Shown here: piece after piece, positions 38,493 to 46,531 of the stretch
Numbering within the stretch: the stretch's first letter is position 1
How the letters are laid out: every line of letters begins with the position of its first letter
Source: Candidimonas sp. SYP-B2681
GTDB lineage: Bacteria > Pseudomonadota > Gammaproteobacteria > Burkholderiales > Burkholderiaceae_B
Direction of reading: 5' to 3'
Assembly: GCF_003971065.1 (NCBI RefSeq)
Contig: NZ_RYDV01000002.1
Span: 496,001 to 560,000 of the forward strand
DNA length: 64,000 nt
Made by a program: the position numbers and the translations under genes
The notes under the pieces: generated by a model
What the model saw: only the letters and a program-made list of their open reading frames with translations
What the model was told of the DNA's origin: nothing
Database searches by the model: none

Positions 38493-38519
38493 AAAGAAAG
38501 AGGCCCGATCATCGCTTCG

Positions 38520-39752
38520 TTGACCCGTGTTTATGCCAGCCCGCGTGTTATCCCCTTATTGGTGCTGGGCTTTGCAAGCGGGTTGCCGCTGGCGTTGACA
38601 GGCGGAACATTACAGGCTTGGGCAACCCTGTCGGGTGTTTCCCTCCAGAATATTGGTTTTCTGACGCTAATCGGCACCGCGTACACGCTCAAGTTCCTAT
38701 GGGCGCCGCTGGTTGATCGCTACGCCCCGCCGGTCCTCGGGCGCCGCCGTAGCTGGATATTTTTCACGCAATTGCTTCTTGGTGCCGTCATCGCGGCCAT
38801 GGGTCTGTATTCCCCATCCGATAATCTGATGATATTGGCCCTGCTCGCCGTGATAGTGGCCTTTTTATCAGCAACGCAGGATATCGCTTTTGACGCCTAC
38901 AGCACCGACGTGCTACGCAAAGAAGAGCGCGCCGCAGGCGCGGCGGTAAAAGTGCTGGGTTATCGTGTCGCGATGATTGTGTCGGGAGGATTAGCGCTGG
39001 TCCTGGCGGATCGGTGGCTGGGGTGGGGCAATACCTATTTTGTCATGGGCGCTTTGATGGCGCTGTGCGCGGTCGCCACCGTACTTGCGCCTGAACCCGA
39101 GGTCGTCGCACGGGCGCCCAGATCGCTTGCGATCGCAGTGGTCGAACCACTACTGGAGTTCTTCAAGAGGCCTGGCGCGCTGAGCATATTGTTGCTTATC
39201 GTCTTGTACAAGCTCGGCGATGCCTTTGCCGGAGCGCTGTCAACGACGTTCTTGCTGCGCGGTGCTGGATTCACTGGTACCGAGGTCGGTGCAGTCAATA
39301 AGGTGTTCGGTTTGGCTGCGACGATTATCGGAGCCCTGGCAGGCGGCGCCTTCATGTCTCGCCTTGGTCTGTACCGATCTTTAATGTTGTTTGGCTTGCT
39401 GCAAGCCGTGTCGAACTTCGGATATTGGGTGCTTGCCGTGACGCCGCCCCATGTGTATTCCATGGCCTTGGTTGTGGGCGTCGAGAACCTCTGCGGCGGC
39501 CTGGGTACGGCGGCTTTTGTAGCGTTGCTTATGGCTTTATGCAAGCACGAGTTCTCTGCCACGCAGTTTGCCTTGTTGTCCGCCCTGTCGGCAGTTGGGC
39601 GCACTTATCTGGCTGGACCGCTCACGCCGCCTTTGGTCGAATCCATAGGATGGCCGGGCTTTTTTGTCATCACTGTACTCATTGCTGTCCCGGGCTTAAT
39701 TTTGCTTCGTATGCGGCGTGCCGAGATAGATGGGCTAGAAACAGCGCGCTGA
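38520..39752 (+). CDS. ampG: AmpG-type muropeptide permease (MFS)
   Basis: A 410-residue major facilitator with about 12 transmembrane segments. AmpG hallmarks are LVLGFASGLPLALTGGTLQAWATLSGVSLQNIGFLTLIGTAYTLKFLWAPLVDR, RRRSWIFFTQLL, and ATQDIAFDAYSTDVLRKEERAAGAA. It imports anhydro-muropeptides for cell-wall recycling and can affect beta-lactamase induction. The start is uncertain: the first plausible codon is TTG at 38520, but the only ribosome-like AAAGAGG is 16 bases upstream. It directly abuts the minus-strand lipoprotein gene at 39753 with no gap between stop codons. Confidence 0.92.
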   Translation: MTRVYASPRVIPLLVLGFASGLPLALTGGTLQAWATLSGVSLQNIGFLTLIGTAYTLKFLWAPLVDRYAPPVLGRRRSWIFFTQLLLGAVIAAMGLYSPSDNLMILALLAVIVAFLSATQDIAFDAYSTDVLRKEERAAGAAVKVLGYRVAMIVSGGLALVLADRWLGWGNTYFVMGALMALCAVATVLAPEPEVVARAPRSLAIAVVEPLLEFFKRPGALSILLLIVLYKLGDAFAGALSTTFLLRGAGFTGTEVGAVNKVFGLAATIIGALAGGAFMSRLGLYRSLMLFGLLQAVSNFGYWVLAVTPPHVYSMALVVGVENLCGGLGTAAFVALLMALCKHEFSATQFALLSALSAVGRTYLAGPLTPPLVESIGWPGFFVITVLIAVPGLILLRMRRAEIDGLETAR

Positions 39753-41069
39753 TTATTTGGCGGGTACGACACGCCAAATGATGTTCCCAACGTCGTCAGC
39801 GACCAGCAAGGCGCCGGTCCTGTCAATGGCCACGCCTACTGGCCGCCCCAGCGCCTCACCGTATTCATTAAGAAAGCCTGTCAGGATGTCAACGGGGGAA
39901 CCTGCTGGGCGGCCATTTTCGAACGGCACGAACATGACTTTGTACCCGCTGTGAGGACGTCGGTTCCAGGAGCCGTGCTGGCCAATGAATGCCCCGTTCC
40001 AGAATCGTTTAGGCAGCAGGTCTCCTTCATAGAAGGCCAATCCCAGCGAGGCGGTATGCGCGCCCAAGGCATAATCGGGGACTCGTGCTTTATCTACCAA
40101 ATCGAGCCGTTGCGGCTGTACCCTGGTGTCCACATGCCGGCCATAGTAGCTGAAAGGCCAGCCATAAAATCCGCCGTCTTCGACGGAAGTCATATAGTCC
40201 GGCACCAAATCACTGCCAATTTCGTCGCGTTCGTTGACCGTCGTCCATAGCGCGCCGCTTTGCGGCTGCCAGGCCAGACCGTTGGGGTTGCGCAGGCCTG
40301 TCGCAAAAACACGGGTGTGGCCGGTGACGGGATCGACTTCCAGAATGGCCGCCCGATCAATCTCGTTTTCCATGCCGTTTTCGGCGACGTTGCTGTTGGA
40401 CCCAACGGTTACATACAGGCGTGTGCCATCACGGCTGGCTATCACATTTTTGGTCCAATGATGATTGATCGTACCGGCTGGCAGGTCTACCACCTTCACG
40501 CCCGCTGACGTTATGGTGGTGTCTCCGGTTCGATACGGAAAGCGGAGAAGCACATCGGTATTGGCCACGTATAAAGCGTCACTGATCAGTGCCATGCCAA
40601 AGGGCGAGTTTAGGTCTTGCAAGAAGGCGCTGCGGACCTCTGCGACGCCGTCGCCATCGGCGTCACGCAGCAAGGTGATGCGATTCGCACTCTTGCCACC
40701 TGCACCGGCCTGCTTCATAACTTGTGTGGTTATCCAGTTTTTGATGCCTTTATTGTCGTTCGGCTTAGGAGGTGCATTGGTCTCTGCGACCAGGACATCG
40801 CCGTTAGGCAATACATAGAGCCAACGTGGATGATCAAGTTCCGAAGCAAAGCTTGCTACGGCAAGGCCCTCGGCGGGCGTTGGCGACGCACCTGGCGGCC
40901 ATCCTATAGCGGGCGCAATGTTCACCGTAGGCAAGCGCCTGGGGTTGGGCGGCGGCAAGATGGGATGCGGACCGACACCGGCCTGCTCTGGAAGCTTCGC
41001 AATGTCGCCACATGCCGCGAGAAGCAGCCGGGGCAGGGCAGCAAATTGAAAGTGCAGTCGATGGCGCAT
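39753..41069 (-). CDS. Sorbosone dehydrogenase-like / PQQ-dependent sugar dehydrogenase-family lipoprotein
   Basis: A 438-residue protein with a lipoprotein signal ([10 protein letters not shown], lipobox LAAC), so it is predicted to be outside the cytoplasm and lipid-anchored. Beta-propeller segments follow: [81 protein letters not shown], and [21 protein letters not shown]. This is the L-sorbosone dehydrogenase/soluble glucose dehydrogenase family, which usually needs PQQ and Ca2+. No PQQ synthesis genes are in the window. GGAGAG lies 6 bases before the ATG. Confidence 0.87.
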   Translation of the reverse strand: MRHRLHFQFAALPRLLLAACGDIAKLPEQAGVGPHPILPPPNPRRLPTVNIAPAIGWPPGASPTPAEGLAVASFASELDHPRWLYVLPNGDVLVAETNAPPKPNDNKGIKNWITTQVMKQAGAGGKSANRITLLRDADGDGVAEVRSAFLQDLNSPFGMALISDALYVANTDVLLRFPYRTGDTTITSAGVKVVDLPAGTINHHWTKNVIASRDGTRLYVTVGSNSNVAENGMENEIDRAAILEVDPVTGHTRVFATGLRNPNGLAWQPQSGALWTTVNERDEIGSDLVPDYMTSVEDGGFYGWPFSYYGRHVDTRVQPQRLDLVDKARVPDYALGAHTASLGLAFYEGDLLPKRFWNGAFIGQHGSWNRRPHSGYKVMFVPFENGRPAGSPVDILTGFLNEYGEALGRPVGVAIDRTGALLVADDVGNIIWRVVPAK

Positions 41070-41220
41070 TCAAGCTCTCCAGTTTGGTTTTGAAGAGTGG
41101 CTCTACAGTTGCCCAAGGCTCTTTTCTGGCCCGTACAAATGCATCATACGTCATACTTGTTTGACGCGGCCCATGCCCCCCGCTATGCTATCAACCTTCT
41201 CCACGTCTCTGGGATCGATT

Positions 41221-41415
41221 ATGCATATGTCCGTTGAAAGCACTGTCGGCGCAGCGTTAAGCCTGAAAGGGATTCATGCCGCCCGAGAACAACAAAACGT
41301 GCTTTTGCGCAAAGTCCTTGACTCCCAGGCTCAGGCCATTTCCAGCGTCATGGATTCCATCCCGAAGCTCTCAGTGTCCGGGCCGGTCGGAACGCGTTTG
41401 CACGTAACAGCCTAG
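41221..41415 (+). CDS. YjfB-like small putative motility protein
   Basis: A protein of 64 residues from the ATG at 41221, or 62 from 41227. It resembles the short YjfB family (SVESTVGAALSLKGIHAAREQQNVLLRKVLDSQAQAISSVMDSIPKL): an N-terminal amphipathic helix, then a helix rich in Gln/Ala/Leu, then a small variable tail. Members are annotated as putative motility proteins, but their function is not established. It stands alone between two minus-strand genes, with a hairpin 50 bases after its stop. No flagellar genes are nearby. Confidence 0.65.
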   Translation: MHMSVESTVGAALSLKGIHAAREQQNVLLRKVLDSQAQAISSVMDSIPKLSVSGPVGTRLHVTA

Positions 41416-41465
41416 GTATTTCGATCTCTTTTCCGGCAAGAACGTTGTCCTTCTAAGCGGCTTTA

Positions 41466-41483
41466 CACCGGGTCTTCCCGGTG
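41466..41483. terminator. Hairpin between the YjfB-like and cupin genes
   Basis: Perfect 7-base arms CACCGGG and CCCGGTG around a TCTT loop between two converging genes. No T-run is present on either side, so it is a weak terminator candidate. Confidence 0.45.
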
Positions 41484-41498
41484 GCGGCCGCGCCGTCA

Positions 41499-42173
41499 TC
41501 AGAATTCGCAAATATTATCGGGCAGCGAAGGTCCGGCTTTCATCCATACTTGGCATCCGCCGGACTCCGCATGGGCGTTTAAATTCATCCCTGGTGGCAG
41601 CCTCAACCACGATAACGGTTCGAAGGTCTCCTGGCCGTCTGTAAACGAACCGGAGACAATCAGAAGCTCCAGGCCTTCGGGGTTCTCAATTTGGAAAGGA
41701 CTTTCGGGTGGCCAATATTTAAGAGCAACATGCTCGTGCGTATTGTTGAATAAGCCAATAGAAGTCGCCTTGTTAACGCCTTTTTGCTGCGCATCATCCT
41801 TGCCAGGCAAATATATGACCCGTTCGAGATCGTCCTGTCGGAATTGCCACAGTTTGACGAAGATGACGCAGCCGGCCTCGGATGCCGGTGTGTGACGAGT
41901 CCCGGGCGGATTTCTTACATAAGATCCGGCGGGGTAATCCCCACCTTCGTCTTGGAAGACTCCTTCAAGCACCATGAACTCTTCGCCACCAGGATGCATG
42001 TGCCAGGGAAAGCGACTTTGCGCCGCATATCGCACGATTGAGGTGGCCCGAGCTTTTTCTTCACCGATACGAAAAAGCATGCGGCGCTCGACGCCTTTTG
42101 CAGGGCTCGCCACCCAGTTCTGACGTCCAGCATGAATCGCGGTTCGAATAGTGAGGTCTGCATTCAAGAGCAT
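41499..42173 (-). CDS. ChrR-like cupin domain protein
   Basis: A protein of 224 residues from the ATG at 42173, which has AAGAGG 8 bases upstream; a GTG at 42224 would add 17 residues. Two tandem cupin folds are visible. The first has the metal-binding pattern HMHPGGEEFMVLEGVF...YPAGSYVRNPPGTRH, and the second is degenerate (EGLELLIVSGSFTD...LSWLRLPPG). The domain resembles the C-terminal cupin of the anti-sigma factor ChrR, but the N-terminal zinc anti-sigma domain is absent and no ECF sigma gene is adjacent. It may be a small-molecule or oxidant-responsive enzyme or sensor. The function is not known. Confidence 0.8.
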   Translation of the reverse strand: MLLNADLTIRTAIHAGRQNWVASPAKGVERRMLFRIGEEKARATSIVRYAAQSRFPWHMHPGGEEFMVLEGVFQDEGGDYPAGSYVRNPPGTRHTPASEAGCVIFVKLWQFRQDDLERVIYLPGKDDAQQKGVNKATSIGLFNNTHEHVALKYWPPESPFQIENPEGLELLIVSGSFTDGQETFEPLSWLRLPPGMNLNAHAESGGCQVWMKAGPSLPDNICEF

Positions 42174-42309
42174 AACGATTGCCTCTTGGGGCAAGGCGCC
42201 GGTATTTAGAATGGATGTTTGCACATATTACTGCTTTCCATTGTTAGACTTTACTTTCGCCTAGGGCTCAAGTCCAGTCAGCGGCTTTCGAAATTGCTGC
42301 GCGCGATAA

Positions 42310-42489
42310 ATCGGCAATCGACTCGGCGCTGGTGAAATCAGTGTCCGCATCCGTGCGAGCTCACTGAATTTTCATGACTTCATTGTGGTAAGCAGCGCCA
42401 TGGCGCTAGACGAAGTGCGGATCCCAATGTCCGACGGCACGGGCGAGGTTATCGCGGTGTGCTCGACCTCTGACGGACACACGTCGTGA
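42310..42489 (+). pseudogene. Remnant of a zinc-type alcohol dehydrogenase / quinone oxidoreductase
   Basis: In this 322-base gap the plus strand carries an open stretch of about 60 codons without a usable start. It reads ...GAGEISVRIRASSLNFHDFIVVSSAMALDEVRIPMSDGTGEVIAV, ending in a stop at 42487-42489. It matches the N-terminal catalytic region of medium-chain dehydrogenases: the GEVLVRVRASSLNxxD motif followed by RIPMSDGAGEVVAVG. A TAA precedes it at 42307, and nothing of the remaining 270 or so residues is found downstream. It is therefore a decayed 5' fragment. Confidence 0.65.
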
Positions 42490-42495
42490 TGACCC

Positions 42496-43593
42496 TTAAC
42501 CAGCCATGGCTTCAAATATCATGGTTGCGGTAATGATCAACACAAGGCTCATCGTTGCTACGTTATGGGCTAATACATCTCGCTTGTTTTCTACGTAATT
42601 GAACAGCACCGCGCCTGCTGCAATGGATGCTCCTGCGGCCGCGAGTATGCCCAGGGTGTTCTCCAGGATGCCAGAGGGAAACAGCACATGCCAGATAGCA
42701 TTGAAAGCGACGCAGACACCGAAGTGAATTAGAAAGATAGAATAGGATCTGCGCCCAAGCCATATCAGCGACCCCGAGCACGGCCAGCCTTTCAGTGACT
42801 GTTTCTGCCCAGCGAGGCTAAGCAACAGCGCCATCGCGAAAACCACCGCAACGGAGTCGCGGTATTGGAGCCAGAGCGCTACCGCGCTTAATAGCACTAT
42901 GCTCATCAACAGCGACTTGCGCGACGAACTATGGCTGGCCCAGTAAGACAGCATGCCCAGGCCGTACGCGCCAAAAAAATAAGGGGCATAGTCGTCAAAG
43001 GAAGTATCGCGGTTGATTACCCATAGCGATGCGGCCACAAGCGCCATAATCAAAATGGGAAATCCGGGCCGCCAGGACGCCGGGGCATAAGTAGCCAGGG
43101 CCGTCAGCAACATCGTTGCGGCAAATAACTGCATATCGACGGCGACATACCAAACCCCCGCCGACAACGCTTCCATGCCCAGCAGGTCGTGCAGCAAGAG
43201 TGCATGCGCCAATAGCTGCAGCAGGCTGGGAGCTGCAGAAAGGGATGCATGCTCAAACCATGGACGTACCAAAGCGGTAACGAGCATAGTGATCGCCACA
43301 GCAAACAGAAAGGGCGTGATCAGACGTTTGTAGCGCTTCCAGAGTAAAGAGCTCCACGGAATATCGATGATTTGTCCCTGAGGCGCTATTTGGGCCGCAA
43401 CGAGATACCCCGCTAAAACCAGGAATATTTGCACGGCTAGACGGGCATGGTTAAACAGCCAGTCAATCAGAATTGGTGCGGCGGTATGCACGACATCCGA
43501 CATGGGCCCATAAAACGCCAAATGGTGGAACACGATGGCGAGGCATCCCAGACCTTTCATGGCATCGATAAGCGGCAAACGAGAGGGCGACAT
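42496..43593 (-). CDS. Acyltransferase 3 family membrane protein (OafA/YrhL-like)
   Basis: A 365-residue protein with about ten transmembrane segments. It opens with the family signature LPLIDAMKGLGCLAIVFHHLAFYG, and VQIFLVLAGYLVAAQIAPQG and WKRYKRLITPFLFAVAI are the next conserved parts. The family transfers acetyl or other acyl groups to carbohydrates of the cell surface or to membrane-linked glycans; the acceptor is unknown. There are no glycan-synthesis neighbours. It is divergent from gltS, with the two starts 141 bases apart. The ribosome site is weak. Confidence 0.85.
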   Translation of the reverse strand: MSPSRLPLIDAMKGLGCLAIVFHHLAFYGPMSDVVHTAAPILIDWLFNHARLAVQIFLVLAGYLVAAQIAPQGQIIDIPWSSLLWKRYKRLITPFLFAVAITMLVTALVRPWFEHASLSAAPSLLQLLAHALLLHDLLGMEALSAGVWYVAVDMQLFAATMLLTALATYAPASWRPGFPILIMALVAASLWVINRDTSFDDYAPYFFGAYGLGMLSYWASHSSSRKSLLMSIVLLSAVALWLQYRDSVAVVFAMALLLSLAGQKQSLKGWPCSGSLIWLGRRSYSIFLIHFGVCVAFNAIWHVLFPSGILENTLGILAAAGASIAAGAVLFNYVENKRDVLAHNVATMSLVLIITATMIFEAMAG

Positions 43594-43734
43594 GGTTTCT
43601 TGATAATTGTGTCGGAATATGTCAGCCCTAGTTTATCTCAATCAGCGCATGGTCGGTGCGTGGGGCGATCTCTTTACTTTCCGCTCCGGGGCGAGCATCG
43701 TACAATAGCGCAACCTTCTGAATATGGAATGACC

Positions 43735-44925
43735 ATGAGTTTTAGCGCCCTGGGCTCGCTATTGGCAGCCATAGCAGTGCTGTTAGTTGGGACGCTGGTC
43801 AACCGTAAGGTCGGGGTGTTATCGCGCTATAACATTCCAGACCCCATTACCGGCGGGCTGATCTTCGCCGTAGTCGCATCGGTGGCGGCGGCCACCATCG
43901 ACTTCGAAGTCACCTTCGACCACACCATCAAACCCATCTTCTTGCTGATGTTCTTCAGTGGTGTGGGCCTCTGCGCTGATTTACGTATGCTGAAGCGCGG
44001 CGGTAAAGCCCTGCTGATCTTCCTGGTTGTGCTGTTGCCTTACATCGTGCTCCAGAACCTTATCGGAGTCAGTCTGGCCAAGGTGCTCGACCTGCATCCC
44101 ATTTTCGGCCTTGTAGCTGGGTCGATAACTCTTGTCGGCGGCCACGGAACTGGTGCCGCTTACGCCGCCCGCTTCGCCGAAGTGAACAATCTTCAGATGG
44201 TCATGGACCTGACCATGACTGTTGCTACGATTGGGCTGGTCGTCGGAGGGGTCATCGGAGGGCCCATCGCGCAATACTTGATCAACCGCTATAAATTGCG
44301 TTCAGCGGCAGAAGACAGCGCCGTCACGCGCGAGTTGACGCAGCCTGTGGCTCCGATCAGCACTGTCGCAGCCGTAGGTGCGCTCGCCGGAATCTTCACG
44401 GCAGTAGTCGCCGGCCAATGGCTTGCCAGCAAGTTTTCAGGTGGGTCCATCACTATTCCTGCATTCTTGTGGTGCATGCTGATCGGGATTAGCATCCGGA
44501 ATCTTCTGCCCTTTATCGGAATACGCTTCGATGACCGCGCTGGGGAGCTCATTTCGAACGTATGCCTCTCATTGTTCCTGGTCATGACCATGATGGTTCT
44601 GAATCTGGTCGATGTTGCGCTTTCTGCCGGTCCATTCGTGCTGATCATTCTTGTACAGATCGTGTTCATCTTCCTGTATGTGGTTCTGGTATGTTTCCGG
44701 TTCATGGGCCGTGATTACGAAGCGGCGGTTACGTCGGCAGCCTTTGTCGGATTCAATATGGGCTCGACGGCGACCGCCATGGCCAATATGCAGGCAGTTA
44801 CCGCCAAGCATGGCCCCGCGCCCACCAGCTATCTCATCGCTCCGCTGGCAGGTGCATTTTTTGTAGACATCATGAACGCCTTTATTCTTACGGGCATGCT
44901 GGCCATACCCTTTGTCGGAGGCTGA
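43735..44925 (+). CDS. gltS: Sodium/glutamate symporter GltS
   Basis: A protein of 396 residues from the ATG at 43735 (GGA 6 bases upstream; another ATG at 43729). The frame is open back to 43447 but that part is the antisense of the acyltransferase. About ten transmembrane segments with GltS hallmarks: NRKVGVLSRYNIPDPITGGLIFAV, GSITLVGGHGTGAAYAARFAE, LTMTVATIGLVVGGVIGGPIAQYL, and the second-half repeat AAFVGFNMGSTATAMANMQAV. It imports glutamate with sodium. Its GGAGG-containing 3' end serves as ribosome site for the next gene, a TAXI-type binding lipoprotein, 2 bases after its stop. Confidence 0.93.
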   Translation: MSFSALGSLLAAIAVLLVGTLVNRKVGVLSRYNIPDPITGGLIFAVVASVAAATIDFEVTFDHTIKPIFLLMFFSGVGLCADLRMLKRGGKALLIFLVVLLPYIVLQNLIGVSLAKVLDLHPIFGLVAGSITLVGGHGTGAAYAARFAEVNNLQMVMDLTMTVATIGLVVGGVIGGPIAQYLINRYKLRSAAEDSAVTRELTQPVAPISTVAAVGALAGIFTAVVAGQWLASKFSGGSITIPAFLWCMLIGISIRNLLPFIGIRFDDRAGELISNVCLSLFLVMTMMVLNLVDVALSAGPFVLIILVQIVFIFLYVVLVCFRFMGRDYEAAVTSAAFVGFNMGSTATAMANMQAVTAKHGPAPTSYLIAPLAGAFFVDIMNAFILTGMLAIPFVGG

Positions 44926-44927
44926 AC

Positions 44928-46433
44928 ATGCGCTCTATATTTGCCTGTCTCTTCCTGATTTTCCTGTCAGCTTGCAGCTTGGGCCCCGACACAGATGCGC
45001 TGCGTACCGATATCGAACAGCGTCTTGAATTTGCACTGTCCAAAGATGTCGTCGAATTGGTCAGTCTTGAACGGCGCGGATCACAAAAAGACACCAGGGC
45101 TCCCGCAGCGGAAGACCAGCGCATTATTTACTTCGATGCCGCGCTCAAACTCAAGCGGGACATTGACTTTAGCGCGTGGAATGCTCCCGGCGTGGCCGGC
45201 TTGGTTTCCAGTCTGGGTGCGGGGCCGAAAGGCATGTCTGGCATCACCTCCGGAGGAAACAAGGCCGGCGATGTAATCACCGCTCACGGCACGGCGCTCT
45301 ATCGGCGTGATGGTCAGCGCTGGGTGACGGTTGCGCCGGCCGGCTATCAGCCGCCGGTGGCGCCAGGGTTCGCCACCGGTTCCGCAGAAGGCATCGGGGC
45401 TATTTTGGCTGCCTTGCGCAAAGTAGTTGACGCCTTCCCGCGTGATTCGTCTCCGGCACAGCATGCCGCAATTCAAGAGGAATTGGCGACTGCACAGGAC
45501 AACATACAGGCCCGGTTGGTCAGGCTCGCGAACGGGTACGCGATTGCGGCCGGGGCCGAGCACGGGCAATACCTGCGCGTAGCAAAAGCCTTGTTCACTG
45601 AGCGAAATTCGCGGGGTGTGCCTTTGATTACGCGTGGCGGCGAAGAGAACTTGCAGCTTCTGCGCTCGGGCAAAGTTTCCCTGGCTCTGGCTCAAGGAGA
45701 CGCCGCACTAGACGCCTACGAAGGCACAGGAGCGTTCGAAGGCCAGGGGCCGCACAGCGTGTTGCGCGCCATTGCCAGTCTATATCCCGAACCTGTGCAT
45801 GTATTGGTCAGGGGCGACGATACGCGGGCCTCGATAGCCGACTTGCGATCCAGCCGCGTGGCCATCGGCGAAATCGGCTCGGCCTCGCGTACGACTGCGC
45901 TGCGTGTGCTCGAGGCGCACGGATTGACGCTTGACGATATCTCCGCGCAGGAACTGGGCCTTGGCGCCGCCTTGCTTGCGCTGCAACGCAACGAGGTCGA
46001 CGCGGTATTTCAGGTCATTGGCACCCCGGCAGACAGTATTCGCGCTTCGTTGACGTCCATGCCCTTGCGCTTGCTGCCCTTATCTACAGAAGCGGTATCT
46101 AAGCTTGCCGACGAGAAACGGGGCTATTTTCCGTACGTAATCACCAAAGGGACGTATCCCGGACAGGAGCACGACATACAAACGATTGGGACTGCCGCGC
46201 TTCTGCTGACAGACGCAACGCTTTCCGACGCCGAAGTCGGCGCGCTGACGCGCGATATTTTCGAACAGGGCCACGACTATTCGGTCTTGGGTAGTGCTCA
46301 GGCAGCACAGATATCGCTTGCGACGAGCCGGCAGGGCGTATCCGTCCCCATGCATGGCGCCGCTATCGAGGCGCTTGACCGCATGTCTTTGCCTGCATCA
46401 GTAGTCGACCCAGGGCCGACATCAACAAAATAG
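44928..46433 (+). CDS. TAXI-family (TRAP-associated) solute-binding lipoprotein with N-terminal extension
   Basis: A 501-residue protein. The lipoprotein signal peptide MRSIFACLFLIFLSACSLG (lipobox LSAC) is followed by about 150 residues of unassigned sequence, then a TAXI solute-binding domain from about residue 200 (YAIAAGAEHGQYLRVAKAL...RGGEENLQLLRSGKVSLALAQGDAALDAYEG...SLYPEPVHVLVRGDD...ALLALQRNEVDAVFQVIGTPADSI...YPYVITKGTYPGQ). TAXI proteins normally feed TRAP membrane components, but none is encoded here. Instead it is coupled to gltS. At least one TAXI protein is known to bind glutamate, so a glutamate-capture role beside GltS is plausible. Confidence 0.87.
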   Translation: MRSIFACLFLIFLSACSLGPDTDALRTDIEQRLEFALSKDVVELVSLERRGSQKDTRAPAAEDQRIIYFDAALKLKRDIDFSAWNAPGVAGLVSSLGAGPKGMSGITSGGNKAGDVITAHGTALYRRDGQRWVTVAPAGYQPPVAPGFATGSAEGIGAILAALRKVVDAFPRDSSPAQHAAIQEELATAQDNIQARLVRLANGYAIAAGAEHGQYLRVAKALFTERNSRGVPLITRGGEENLQLLRSGKVSLALAQGDAALDAYEGTGAFEGQGPHSVLRAIASLYPEPVHVLVRGDDTRASIADLRSSRVAIGEIGSASRTTALRVLEAHGLTLDDISAQELGLGAALLALQRNEVDAVFQVIGTPADSIRASLTSMPLRLLPLSTEAVSKLADEKRGYFPYVITKGTYPGQEHDIQTIGTAALLLTDATLSDAEVGALTRDIFEQGHDYSVLGSAQAAQISLATSRQGVSVPMHGAAIEALDRMSLPASVVDPGPTSTK

Positions 46434-46441
46434 CGAAAGCA

Positions 46442-46491
46442 GGTCGCAGCGATCAAGAAATGGTTTCAAGCTTTCAACGAATCTGCGACCG
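46442..46491. terminator. Inverted repeat between the TAXI and exonuclease III genes
   Basis: GGTCGCAG (46442-46449) and CTGCGACC (46484-46491) are perfectly complementary across a 34-base loop between two converging genes. It may terminate or protect both transcripts. There is no T-run. Confidence 0.35.
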
Positions 46492-46531
46492 AACATCAGC
46501 CTATGCTTATTGATGTCGGCGTTTCAATCGC

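Noticed and set aside
42394-42407. 14-base perfect palindrome AGCGCCATGGCGCT
   Set aside because: It lies inside the dehydrogenase remnant, has no nearby promoter, and palindromes of this kind built on CCATGG and GCGC arise readily in moderately GC-rich coding DNA.
43447-43734. N-terminal extension of gltS
   Set aside because: The extra 96 codons are antisense to the acyltransferase start and not membrane-like, whereas the ATG at 43735 begins exactly at the GltS homology.
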